From positions 310,001-374,000 of the forward strand of contig JABTUW010000004.1 of NCBI GenBank assembly GCA_015075185.1: a stretch of DNA of 64,000 bases. Reading direction: 5' to 3'. The DNA comes from Anaerolineales bacterium (GTDB lineage: Bacteria > Chloroflexota > Anaerolineae > 4572-78 > J111). Position numbers and translations under genes: made by a program. Shown here one piece after another: positions 17,212 to 25,336 of this stretch (positions are counted from its first letter, which is position 1; each line of letters opens with the position of its first letter). The notes beneath the pieces are model-generated. The model saw only the letters and a program-made list of their open reading frames with translations, was not told the origin of the DNA and searched no databases.

Positions 17212-18312
17212 CTACTGCCATTGGCCCTGCGCGAGTTGGTCATACGTGTCGCCGAAGATATTGCGGGTAAACGGGACCCATTTATCAATGTTATCCTTAT
17301 TAATCAGGATCGGACCGGTCAACGTGTCGTTAAATGGCACATATCCCAGTTCTTTATTCCAGTAGAGGATCTCAAACGGGCTAAACCCTTGCAGATAGAA
17401 GCCCTGGCTGTGGGTTGCCAAAATATGACCCTCTCTTATGCCTTCCAATGTGACCGGACTCTCGTCAACGCTCAGGATGGTTACACCCTCCATGTCAACA
17501 TCGGGGGCCAGATCCAAATCCTTGGCGGCGGCATACGCCCAGGGGCCTGAACCTGCGGTAACCGCGAAGATCACGTTCACATCCGGGTTGCCCTGCAGAT
17601 AGGCTTGCATGGTGTTCACAGCATCCGCCTGGTTCTGGCTGATAGTCAGGGTCTCCGACTTAACATTGGCGGCAGCCATCGTTTCATTAAAGCCCTTGCA
17701 GCGGGCTGCCAGGCCCTGGTGCGACGGATCCCAATCGGCACAGACCGCCCCAGTGGGTTCGGGAATTTCCCCGGCTTCCGCACCTTTGAGAACCTCGTTC
17801 GCCAGCATGATGCCCACCTGCTCTTCAGCGCCGCCAACATAAGCCAGATAGGGGATGCGTTCCTCTGCCGGTCGGGGGTCACTAATGTTGAAGGCAACCA
17901 CCGGAATACCGCTATCAATGGCCTCTCTCAGAACGGGGTCAAGCGGTTCACTCGCAAGAATAGGGATCGCAATCCCGTCAGGCTGGGTTGCAATCGCTTG
18001 CCGGGTCAGGGTAACCAGCTCTTCAATACCAGACTGGGTGGCGCCAACATAATCAATCTGAACTTCCGGGAAACGCTTTTGGAAATCGTCAATAGCGTAG
18101 GTGAGCCAGAGCATGTTCGGATCGTTTGTCCCAATGTGCGAGACCATGACAAAATGGTATTTGGGTTCGACCATGGCCTCAGTCGTTGCTTCCTCAGTCG
18201 GGTCTTGGGCCGAAGTTACCTGGGGGCTTAGCAAGAAGGCATAGACTCCTAGAAATAGAGCCAATAGAACGATAAAAGTAATATTTATCGCAGCGATGCG
18301 CTTTCTGTCCAT
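17212..18312 (-). CDS. sugar ABC transporter substrate-binding protein
   Basis: The 366-residue protein has an N-terminal hydrophobic segment (FIVLLALFLGVYAFLL) and a probable signal or anchor ending near TSAQ, followed by a periplasmic-binding-protein type I fold like the ribose and galactose receptors (MVSHIGTNDPNMLWL, IPVVAFNISDPRP, GNPDVNVIFAVTAGSG). It captures the substrate outside the cell for the permeases downstream. The gene follows the TIM-barrel isomerase after 147 bases and LacI, consistent with one sugar-responsive operon. The bound ligand cannot be read from sequence. Confidence 0.9.
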   Translation of the reverse strand: MDRKRIAAINITFIVLLALFLGVYAFLLSPQVTSAQDPTEEATTEAMVEPKYHFVMVSHIGTNDPNMLWLTYAIDDFQKRFPEVQIDYVGATQSGIEELVTLTRQAIATQPDGIAIPILASEPLDPVLREAIDSGIPVVAFNISDPRPAEERIPYLAYVGGAEEQVGIMLANEVLKGAEAGEIPEPTGAVCADWDPSHQGLAARCKGFNETMAAANVKSETLTISQNQADAVNTMQAYLQGNPDVNVIFAVTAGSGPWAYAAAKDLDLAPDVDMEGVTILSVDESPVTLEGIREGHILATHSQGFYLQGFSPFEILYWNKELGYVPFNDTLTGPILINKDNIDKWVPFTRNIFGDTYDQLAQGQWQ

Positions 18313-18459
18313 CTTTGGTTTCTCCTTGTTTGCATAAATTAATTTGTGGCCTGACGAATTGACTGCTACGACGAAATACTCCTAAAGGGCTTAGTTCATA
18401 GGCGCCTCCTTCCCCCCGGTTGTTGCCTGCCCCTTATATGGTTAATGATCCTGGTGGAG

Positions 18460-19293
18460 TTATTCCACCTCGAAGTAGGGCGACAAAACTTTCATGGCTG
18501 TATTCCGCACCTGCACGGCCAGTTCTTTGGGATCCCACTCCCAGTATTCCGGGCGGAACAATTCAACCGAACAGTCGCCGTTGTAGCCAAGCTGTTGCAG
18601 CCGCCGGCAAATATCGTCGAGCGGAATTACTCCTAAACCGGGTAATAAACGTTTAGCATCGGTGATGGCCTCTTTAGGTATATCTTCCAGATCGTCCAGG
18701 TGAAAGGTGAAGACGTGGGCCAGATCAACCATGTCTATCTCGCTGAAAAGGCCGCCCCCGCCGTACAGATGGGCGCAGTCAACCACCAGTCCCACGTTGT
18801 CGCGCCCCGTTTTCTGCACAATTTCCCAGGCCCCGCGCGGGGTTCGTACCGAACACCAGCCAAAGCCCAGGAGTTCAAAGGAGAGCTTGACTCTGTATTC
18901 GGCGGCAATACTGCCCAGGTCGCGCAGCACCCTGACATGTTCGTCAACAATTTCTGCCCAGGTGGTTTCCCGCGATGGGGTGGGGCTGGGCACAACCACC
19001 ACGGTGGGACAGCCAATTGCCTGGGCAATCCGGCACAATTCGTGGCACCTAGCTTGGATTTTGGGGTACTCGTCCCCCCGAAACGTGATAAACTCAATCG
19101 AATTGATAGACATCGGCGCAACGCCTTTTGTGTTGAGCAGCGCCTTGAGATCATCCAGCGAGTGGTCGGCCAGGTATTTGTCAATCTTGGCCCCCCACAG
19201 TTCCAGGGCTTTAAAACCGGCGTGAGCGGAAGCCATCACATCTGTTTCCAGGTCTGAGGTCATCGAGGTGGCTCCATGAAAACCTAGTCTCAT
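18460..19293 (-). CDS. sugar phosphate isomerase/epimerase (xylose isomerase-like TIM barrel)
   Basis: The 277-residue AP-endonuclease-2-like TIM barrel begins MRLGFHGATSMTSDLETDV and contains the acidic and histidine metal-binding positions usual for this family, such as VKLSFELLGF, LVVDCAHLY and FTFHLDDL. Members isomerise or epimerise keto sugars and inositol derivatives with a divalent metal. It lies 17 bases from the LacI gene and 147 bases from the binding protein. This context favours a carbohydrate or cyclitol substrate. IolE/IolI-type inositol enzymes are in the same family, which is why a methylated inositol is one idea. Confidence 0.85.
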   Translation of the reverse strand: MRLGFHGATSMTSDLETDVMASAHAGFKALELWGAKIDKYLADHSLDDLKALLNTKGVAPMSINSIEFITFRGDEYPKIQARCHELCRIAQAIGCPTVVVVPSPTPSRETTWAEIVDEHVRVLRDLGSIAAEYRVKLSFELLGFGWCSVRTPRGAWEIVQKTGRDNVGLVVDCAHLYGGGGLFSEIDMVDLAHVFTFHLDDLEDIPKEAITDAKRLLPGLGVIPLDDICRRLQQLGYNGDCSVELFRPEYWEWDPKELAVQVRNTAMKVLSPYFEVE

Positions 19294-19310
19294 TGATTAT
19301 GCTCCTTTCT

Positions 19311-20333
19311 TTAAGATTTTTTGGGCGGCGCAGTTGACGCCCGGACTATTAATTTAACCGGCAGGGTAACAGTGTGCGCCGGTAGACTTCCTGCTTTTTG
19401 AGCCAATTCCAGAATGATTTGTCCGGCCCGACGGCCCATTTCGGCCACCGGGAACTTGACGGTGGTTAGGGGTGGGTTGAGGTAAGCTGAACTGATAGTG
19501 TCGTCGTAACCCACCACCGAAATATCATCGGGCACCGTCAGGCCGGCGTCGTAGATGGCGCGCATGGCCCCCACGGCCAGGACATCATTGTGGGTAAACA
19601 CGGCAGTAGGTGGATTGGGCTGCATCAGCAGTTTTTTCATTGCCTCGTAACCGGCGGCCTGCCCGGCCTTACTCTCAATAACCAGGATCGGGTCAAAGGC
19701 AATTCCAGCTTCTTCGAGCACTTCACGGTAGCCGGCAAATCGCAAGGTACTGAGGGCGCTCGAAGGCTCGCGTTTGATTATCCCAATGCGCCGGTGTCCT
19801 AAGGACAGCAGGTGCTGTGTGGCCAGTCGGCCGCCCTGCAGGTCGTCAATGGCAATACAATGAGTGTCTGGCAGGTCGTGTTCCAGCACCACCGTAGGAA
19901 TATGGGCTTCCTGAAGGGGGGTGACAACCATTTGCGGGGCCTGGCTGGGAATAACCACAACGCCGTCTACCTGCTTGGCCCGTAAGATTTTGGCAAATGC
20001 TTTCTCCTTACCCGGGTCGCGTCCCGTGCCACCCAGCATCACCATATATCCCTCGGCCGCGCAGACACTTTCCAGGCTGTTGGCAATTTCAGCATAGACC
20101 GGGTTGATCAGGCTGGGGATAATCAAGCCAATCGTTGCCGTCTGTTTTCGACTCAGGCTGCGGGCTAATTCATTGGGATAGTAGCCCAATTCTCTGATCG
20201 CTTTTTTGACTCTCGCCTGGGTTTCCGGGGATACCGGCCGCGGCCCCTCGTTAACCACGTATGATACGACTGCCACCGATACCCCGGCGCGTTCGGCTAC
20301 TTCTTTCCGAGTAACCTGTTTTCTTTCGGCCAT
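19311..20333 (-). CDS. LacI-family transcriptional regulator
   Basis: From the chosen ATG at 20333 the protein has 340 residues: an N-terminal helix-turn-helix (VTRKEVAERAGVSVAVVSYVV), the hinge helix region (NELARSLSRKQT), then a sugar-binding PBP-I domain. AGAGGAATGT precedes the chosen start, and the upstream extension to 20366 has no ribosome site. It sits at the head of the isomerase-ABC-methyltransferase run and has a promoter with an overlapping operator upstream (20469-20521), so autoregulation and control by the imported sugar are likely. Confidence 0.93.
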   Translation of the reverse strand: MAERKQVTRKEVAERAGVSVAVVSYVVNEGPRPVSPETQARVKKAIRELGYYPNELARSLSRKQTATIGLIIPSLINPVYAEIANSLESVCAAEGYMVMLGGTGRDPGKEKAFAKILRAKQVDGVVVIPSQAPQMVVTPLQEAHIPTVVLEHDLPDTHCIAIDDLQGGRLATQHLLSLGHRRIGIIKREPSSALSTLRFAGYREVLEEAGIAFDPILVIESKAGQAAGYEAMKKLLMQPNPPTAVFTHNDVLAVGAMRAIYDAGLTVPDDISVVGYDDTISSAYLNPPLTTVKFPVAEMGRRAGQIILELAQKAGSLPAHTVTLPVKLIVRASTAPPKKS

Positions 20334-20468
20334 ACATTCCTCTGGCGGTTTCCGGCAAGTAACCACTTGAGACGGCTTTTCACCTCAAAAGCACTGAGAA
20401 GCGAGGGGGGAAAATGCTCGGCCTGTTGCGCCGAGTTTTGGATTGAGTGTGTGATTTTAAATGAGGAT

Positions 20469-20521
20469 TCTACCCGCGTTGTCTACCCGCGTAGAATAAT
20501 GCCAATTACTTTTCTTGTCAA
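20469..20521 (-). promoter_or_regulatory. sigma-70 promoter with LacI-type operator
   Basis: On the minus strand TTGACA (20521-20516) is followed after exactly 17 bases by TATTCT (20498-20493). Overlapping the -10 and extending downstream is a direct repeat of TCTACCCGCGT (20469-20479 and 20482-20492). The second copy is part of an imperfect palindrome TCTAC-CCGC-GTAGA (20482-20495) with the CG-centred look of LacI operators. The lacI gene starts about 160 bases downstream. Confidence 0.7.
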
Positions 20522-20547
20522 ATCAAAAACCTTGAATTTTTAGGGAA

Positions 20548-22137
20548 TTAGGAGATAAATCCTGTGGGGTCTAAAGCCATCATCGCCACATACTGGTCAG
20601 CGAACTCCGGCAGCTTCTCCAGGTCAATCTGTTCGGCCTGGACCGCCAGCCGTTCACCACGAGCAAAACCCTCGTCTGAGAGGAACAGGGCTGCGCCGAA
20701 TCCGGCTCCATTGGCTACGGGCTGCACCGCCTCCGGCCGCACCGGCGGGATCATGCCCAGCGCCAGTACAGCCTCGACGTTAAGTTGCCCGCCAAATGAG
20801 CCGGTCAAAATAATCCTGTTCAGGTCGGCCGGTTGCAGCCCAAGCTCGCTCAATAACACATCAATGGCAGCGCGAATGGCCGCTTTGGCCTTTTGCAGTT
20901 CGCGCACGTCCCACTGTTTGAGGACCAGTTGGCCGTCGTCAGTCAGCCTGATGTAGCGCGCGCCTTTAGGATGGAGATAGACTCGCTCGGCCAGCCGGGG
21001 CGGTTCAGGTGAAATCCGCCCGTTCGGTTCAATGACGCCGGCCTGCACCAACTGATGCGTTAGGCTGAGCAAGCCCGAGCCGGTCAATCCCACCGGTGGC
21101 TCGTTGGCGATGGTCTCGAACACAAAATCGTCGCCGTTGAGCTGCACCTCAATAATGGCCCCATCCACCGCCCGGCTGCCGCAAGAGATGTTCACTCCCT
21201 CAAAGGCTGGGCCGGCCGCGGTTGAGCCAGTCAGGATGCGTTTCCCATCGGTGACCATGACCTCGCCGTTGGTCCCCAGGTCAACCGCCGCCAGTGGGGC
21301 AGCAGCCCGGTCAAAGTCAAAGTAGGCCAGGCAGGCCAGCGCATCCGAGCCGACAAAGCCGCCAATGAGCGGCGGTAGCATTACCTGGGTCTTGGAGGGG
21401 AAAATACCACCGGTCAGGCCGTCCGCATCTCGGATGGATGCTTTTTGATAAGGTTGAAACGGCTTCACCGCCAGCGTCTCAACCGGGAATTGAGCCAGCA
21501 GGTGATGCATGGCCGGGTTGCAGACAATAGTGACCCGTTCAACCCGCTGCAAAACTTTGGCCGGCAGCTTGAGTGAGTCGACGGCCTGGTTGATCGAGGC
21601 CAGGGCTAATTTGTGCAGCCGTTCGGCGTGGATGGGGCTATTTGTAGCTGCGGCCAGCCGGGAGATGACGTCCGCGCCGTAGACTGTTTGCTGGTTCAGG
21701 CTGCCGCCCCCGGCGACGACCTCGCCGTTGTCCAGCATCGTCAGAAAGGCAGCCACGGTGGTTGAACCCAGGTCAACGGCCAGCCCCAGGGACACATCTT
21801 TATCGCGTTTGTAACGGTTGCTGGCCCGGAAGATTTTGTTGGAGTAGACGACGATGGGGGCGAGGGTTACCTGCGCCTCGCTCATAAGCCGCGCCCGGCA
21901 GGCCAGACGATTGCCCACCGCCAGCTCGCCAGCCGTCAGGTTAGCCCGTTCGATTGCATCAGGCGGCGCGGCGCCGGTCTCCAGCAGTACTTTGCACTTG
22001 CCGCAGGTGCCCCGCCCGGCGCAGGGCTGCTCCAGGGGCAGACCGGTGGCGGCCACGGCCTCACCGACCAGCGTCCCGGCTGAAACTTCCACAACCTGCT
22101 GCTGTTCGCCGTAAATGACGGTTACGGTGGGCATCAC
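20548..22137 (-). CDS. RACE protein: reductive activator of corrinoid enzymes (2Fe-2S + ASKHA)
   Basis: The 529-residue protein starts with a plant-type [2Fe-2S] ferredoxin domain with Cys39, Cys45, Cys48 and Cys80 (PCAGRGTCGKC ... RLAC). A linker follows, then a large actin-like ATPase domain beginning LGLAVDLGSTTVAAF and ending near ILTGSFGGQLNVEA. This is the COG3894/DUF4445 architecture of RACE proteins, which use ATP to lift inactive Co(II) corrinoid back to Co(I). It overlaps the DUF1638 gene by four bases and so is cotranslated with it and the pterin-binding methyltransferase. The cognate corrinoid protein is at 10126-10761. Confidence 0.93.
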   Translation of the reverse strand: MMPTVTVIYGEQQQVVEVSAGTLVGEAVAATGLPLEQPCAGRGTCGKCKVLLETGAAPPDAIERANLTAGELAVGNRLACRARLMSEAQVTLAPIVVYSNKIFRASNRYKRDKDVSLGLAVDLGSTTVAAFLTMLDNGEVVAGGGSLNQQTVYGADVISRLAAATNSPIHAERLHKLALASINQAVDSLKLPAKVLQRVERVTIVCNPAMHHLLAQFPVETLAVKPFQPYQKASIRDADGLTGGIFPSKTQVMLPPLIGGFVGSDALACLAYFDFDRAAAPLAAVDLGTNGEVMVTDGKRILTGSTAAGPAFEGVNISCGSRAVDGAIIEVQLNGDDFVFETIANEPPVGLTGSGLLSLTHQLVQAGVIEPNGRISPEPPRLAERVYLHPKGARYIRLTDDGQLVLKQWDVRELQKAKAAIRAAIDVLLSELGLQPADLNRIILTGSFGGQLNVEAVLALGMIPPVRPEAVQPVANGAGFGAALFLSDEGFARGERLAVQAEQIDLEKLPEFADQYVAMMALDPTGFIS

Positions 22138-22838
22138 AATCCCCGTATAAACTGACTCTGGCTGAGTTCGCCGCCGGGGGGGATGACCAGGAAATCGTCG
22201 TCGGCTTGGCTGAGGTCAGCGGCAATTTCAACCAGCCGGCGCACGTAGACCTCTGACCCCAGGATTTCGTGGTACGTCATGCCCCACTGCCCGCAGTAAT
22301 CGGCCACTTTCTGGGCCTGCGGGCGAAACTCGTCCAGGTCGGCTTGGTTGTGGGCGACTAGGGTGAGCCGCTTGTAATGCCGGTACTGCTGGTCCATCAG
22401 CCAGTTGGCATCCTCCTCGCCGTAAGTTTCGACAAGTTTCTCGTACTCAGCCAGCGGGTTGGTCCCTGATTTCAGCCAGCCTTTGCTCAGCCAGTACGTC
22501 CCAGGCGACTCCTTGAACTCGCGTTGGTAGGTCTGGTAGGAGCCGAGCAGAATGGCGATGCAGTCATCGGTGCGAGGGATCAGCAGGGTGTGCTGGCCTG
22601 CTTTGATCCCGTTCAGGCCGTTGCCGCACAACCCATAGCCCAGGACGACCAGGCTGGGGCTGTCAATACTATCAATCACCTCTTGGACGGTCAGCTTGAG
22701 TTTTTTGGGCACAATATGCAGCCCATAATCAAGAAAAGTGATCTGGTCAGTCAGGTCGGGGGGAAGAAAATGCTCCAGTAAATCCTGAAACACCTGGCAG
22801 GCAACAATCACGACTGGCAATGGCTGGGGTTCCGGCAC
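22134..22838 (-). CDS. DUF1638 domain protein
   Basis: The 234-residue protein shows the DUF1638 landmarks: VVIVACQVF near the start, VVLGYGLCGNGL, IPRTDDCIAILLGS and a SPGTYWL stretch. Homologues are found beside corrinoid methyltransferase genes, but no activity has been settled to my knowledge; the conserved cysteines and Arg-Thr-Asp-Asp-Cys motif suggest metal or cofactor binding. It is sandwiched between the activator (four-base overlap) and the pterin-binding methyltransferase (five-base gap), so it must work in the same methyl-transfer pathway. Confidence 0.88.
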   Translation of the reverse strand: MPEPQPLPVVIVACQVFQDLLEHFLPPDLTDQITFLDYGLHIVPKKLKLTVQEVIDSIDSPSLVVLGYGLCGNGLNGIKAGQHTLLIPRTDDCIAILLGSYQTYQREFKESPGTYWLSKGWLKSGTNPLAEYEKLVETYGEEDANWLMDQQYRHYKRLTLVAHNQADLDEFRPQAQKVADYCGQWGMTYHEILGSEVYVRRLVEIAADLSQADDDFLVIPPGGELSQSQFIRGL

Positions 22839-22843
22839 CGGGA

Positions 22844-23710
22844 TTATCCTTCCTTCTGGCGCTGGCGGTAAGCAGTGATCCAGCGCATCCCGTAATCGTC
22901 CCGGCCCATAGCCAGGTCGGCGGCCAGCACCGCCGTCTTCACTTCTGTCACCAGGGGATTGGTGATGGGGCAGGTTAGCCCGGCGTGGATGGCCATGGCA
23001 ATAAAGGCTGCGTTGAGGTATTTGCGGTCGGGCATGCCAAATGAGACATTACTGGCGCCCGCCGTAATATTCACGCCGAATTCCTTGACCACCAACTCAA
23101 TCGTTTTCAGCGTAACCTGGGCAGCCTGGCTGTCGGCGCCGAGGGTCAGCGTCAGCGGGTCAATGACAACATCGGCGGGGGGAATGCCCAGTTGCCCCGC
23201 CCGTTCGATGATTTTGGCGGCTACGGCCAGCCGGGCTTCAGGGGTAGCCGGGATGCCGTTATCATCTATGCACAGGCCGATCACCGCTGCACCGTACTCT
23301 CTGGCCAGCGGCAGCACCGCATTCAGCGATTTTTCCTCGCCGTTGGTGGAATTGATCAGCGTCTTGCCCTGGTAGGTTTTAAGCGCCGCTTCCAGGGCGG
23401 TTGGGTTGGCCGTGTCAATACACAGCGGTACATCGGTCACATCCATGACGGTTTGCAATACCTTTTGCAGCAGGACCGGCTCATCCATCCCAGGCACGCC
23501 GGCATTCACGTCGAGCACCAGCGCCCCTGCCGCCACCTGGTCGAGCGCGTCCTGGCGGACCACGTCGAAATTGCCCGCTTGCAGCGCAGCCAATACGTTT
23601 TTGCGACCGGTAGGATTGATTCGTTCGCCAATGATCACCGTCGGCTGCTCACGGCTGATTTCGACGGTTTGAGTGGCCGAGGAGATGAGGGTCGTTAGAT
23701 TCCGGATCAT
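22844..23710 (-). CDS. methyltetrahydrofolate:corrinoid methyltransferase (pterin-binding)
   Basis: The 288-residue TIM barrel has the pterin-binding family motifs IIGERINPTGRK (25-36), LVLDVNAGVPGMDE and the DPLTLTLGAD block, followed by NITAGASNVSFGMPDR, which is characteristic of AcsE/MtgA/MtvA-like methyltransferases rather than dihydropteroate synthase. It moves a methyl group between methyl-corrinoid and tetrahydrofolate. It overlaps metVF by four bases and is next to DUF1638 and RACE, completing the second half of the demethylation pathway. Direction is not fixed by sequence; with a sugar importer nearby, methyl-THF formation is the likelier one. Confidence 0.92.
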   Translation of the reverse strand: MIRNLTTLISSATQTVEISREQPTVIIGERINPTGRKNVLAALQAGNFDVVRQDALDQVAAGALVLDVNAGVPGMDEPVLLQKVLQTVMDVTDVPLCIDTANPTALEAALKTYQGKTLINSTNGEEKSLNAVLPLAREYGAAVIGLCIDDNGIPATPEARLAVAAKIIERAGQLGIPPADVVIDPLTLTLGADSQAAQVTLKTIELVVKEFGVNITAGASNVSFGMPDRKYLNAAFIAMAIHAGLTCPITNPLVTEVKTAVLAADLAMGRDDYGMRWITAYRQRQKEG

Positions 23711-25203
23711 TTTGCACCTTCTGGAACCAGATTGGAATTCTGTAGGGTCGCATTTTCAGTCGCGGGTTGGCGCAGGCCGGCTGCCTCAATCAGCCTGGGG
23801 ACGATGATCTCCCAGTGAACCGCCATAATGTGCATCCCGTGGATGCCTGGGGTCCGCTTGAGTTTTTCCATCATTTCCAGGGCAATGATGACGCCCGTTT
23901 CTTCCTGGGCCTGTTTGTCGCCGGCTTCATCCATGCGCCGCACCAGGTCAGGGGGGATAACCACGCCCGGCACATCTTCGGCCATAAAATGAGCAGCACG
24001 GGAGCTCCTGAGCGGAATCAGACCCGGCAGGATGTAGACTTTGCCAAGCAGATTACGTTTGTCCAGGGCCTCCAGCCAGTCGGTGAAGCGGTCGTAATCG
24101 AAAATGGGCTGGGTCTGGATGAACTGCGCCCCGGCGTTGATCTTCTTTTCGGCGCGAATGGCTTCGTATTTGGGCGGCGCGCCAAACGGCGACCCAGCCG
24201 CGCCCAAAAAGAACTGTGGCGGGCGCTTGATGCTGCGGCCATCTAGGTAGATGCCTTCGTCGCGCATTCGGCGCAGCATCCACAGCACTTGGACTGCATC
24301 CATATCGAACTGGTCGGGTTTGGTCATGGGGCCAGGGCCAAAGCGCTGGTGGTCGCCGCTAAGGCAGAGAATGTTGCGAATCCCCAGCCCGGCCGCACCG
24401 ATGGCATCCGACTCAAGCACCACCCGGCTGCGGTCGCGGGCCTGCAACTGCATCACTGGCTCCAGCCCCAAATCCAGGCAAATTTTGCTGGCGGCCAGGC
24501 TGCTCATGCGCGGCGAGGCCGAAGCGTTATCGGTGAAGTTGGCCGCGGCCACGTACTCTTTGAGCCAACCGGCTTTCTGATGGATAGTGTCACTTGACGT
24601 ATCCAGGGGCGGCGCAATCTCGGCGGTAATCACGAAAGCGCCGCTGCGCAGGCGGGCTTCCAGGTTGGAGATAGGCTCGGTGTAAGCCGGGGGGTGATAA
24701 TTGGAGTCTCCTCGCCACCAGTCAGGCTGGCGCAGTTCGTAAAAAAACTGTTCCCACTCCTGGTTGAACTTGTCGCGATTCGTAAAGAAGTTGACGGGAT
24801 TAGGTCCCTGTTTGCGCTTGCGCCAGAGCCGGAGGGTGTCCAGCCATGTTTCACGGCCGGCGCGCTGGCCATCTATAGGGGCATTGACTTCGAGGAGTCT
24901 ATCAAGCCGGCCCATTCGTTCGGCCCGTTCGTAAATTTTGTACCAGGTGCAAGGCCGCGAGGGATCAACCTCGCAAGCTTCGGGGCTAGCGCCGCCGCAC
25001 AGACCGTTGCGCAGCCCTTTGGGGCAGGTCATTGGGCAAACAAAGGCGGTTTCCTGCAAAATACAGTTGCCACACATCCGGCAGCCAAAAAGCGCACCCT
25101 TAATTGCTTTTTCAACGGAAGTAAAAAGCTCCAGGGGCAGTGACTCCTCTTTGCGCATGGGGCGGAAGGGTGGTTGGTAACGGGGGGGCGAAAAGATTGA
25201 CAT
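23707..25203 (-). CDS. fused MetV-MetF methylenetetrahydrofolate reductase
   Basis: From the ATG at 25203 (AAGGAGGA upstream) the protein has 498 residues. Residues 41-85 carry eight cysteines (CRMCGNC, CPMTCPK, NGLCGG, ACEV, PCTW), the MetV/MTHFR_C pattern expected to bind an iron-sulfur cluster or zinc. From about residue 170 a MetF TIM barrel follows, binding FAD and methylene-THF (FVITAEIAPPLDTSS, NILCLSGDHQRFGPG, FIQTQPIFDYDRF). The usual arrangement is two separate proteins, metV and metF. The frame continues upstream to 25359 without a ribosome site. It heads the MeTr-DUF1638-RACE operon and links methyl-THF to the folate pool. Confidence 0.92.
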   Translation of the reverse strand: MSIFSPPRYQPPFRPMRKEESLPLELFTSVEKAIKGALFGCRMCGNCILQETAFVCPMTCPKGLRNGLCGGASPEACEVDPSRPCTWYKIYERAERMGRLDRLLEVNAPIDGQRAGRETWLDTLRLWRKRKQGPNPVNFFTNRDKFNQEWEQFFYELRQPDWWRGDSNYHPPAYTEPISNLEARLRSGAFVITAEIAPPLDTSSDTIHQKAGWLKEYVAAANFTDNASASPRMSSLAASKICLDLGLEPVMQLQARDRSRVVLESDAIGAAGLGIRNILCLSGDHQRFGPGPMTKPDQFDMDAVQVLWMLRRMRDEGIYLDGRSIKRPPQFFLGAAGSPFGAPPKYEAIRAEKKINAGAQFIQTQPIFDYDRFTDWLEALDKRNLLGKVYILPGLIPLRSSRAAHFMAEDVPGVVIPPDLVRRMDEAGDKQAQEETGVIIALEMMEKLKRTPGIHGMHIMAVHWEIIVPRLIEAAGLRQPATENATLQNSNLVPEGAK

Positions 25204-25317
25204 GGTTCCTCCTTGAACCGTGAGGTCATTAGCTATTAAGGCGAATTTTAGTCTATTGATTCTAGTAGTATAGTCGAAATCGAGGCAACATGGAATGGCG
25301 ATTGTGGAAAAAACTTG

Positions 25318-25323
25318 TATAAT
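25318..25323 (+). promoter_or_regulatory. -10 element for the AraC-type gene
   Basis: A perfect TATAAT lies 14 bases before the ATG at 25337. Transcription would then begin at or just before that ATG, giving a leaderless or very short-leader mRNA. This supports the start at 25337 over an in-frame ATG at 25295. No good -35 is visible. Confidence 0.45.
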
Positions 25324-25336
25324 TTGGCCGACTATT

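Noticed and set aside
9164..25203. A cobalamin riboswitch upstream of the corrinoid genes
   Set aside because: Upstream regions of the corrinoid, RACE and metVF genes are short and I could not see a B12-box-like segment or the expected structure; absence by eye is not proof.
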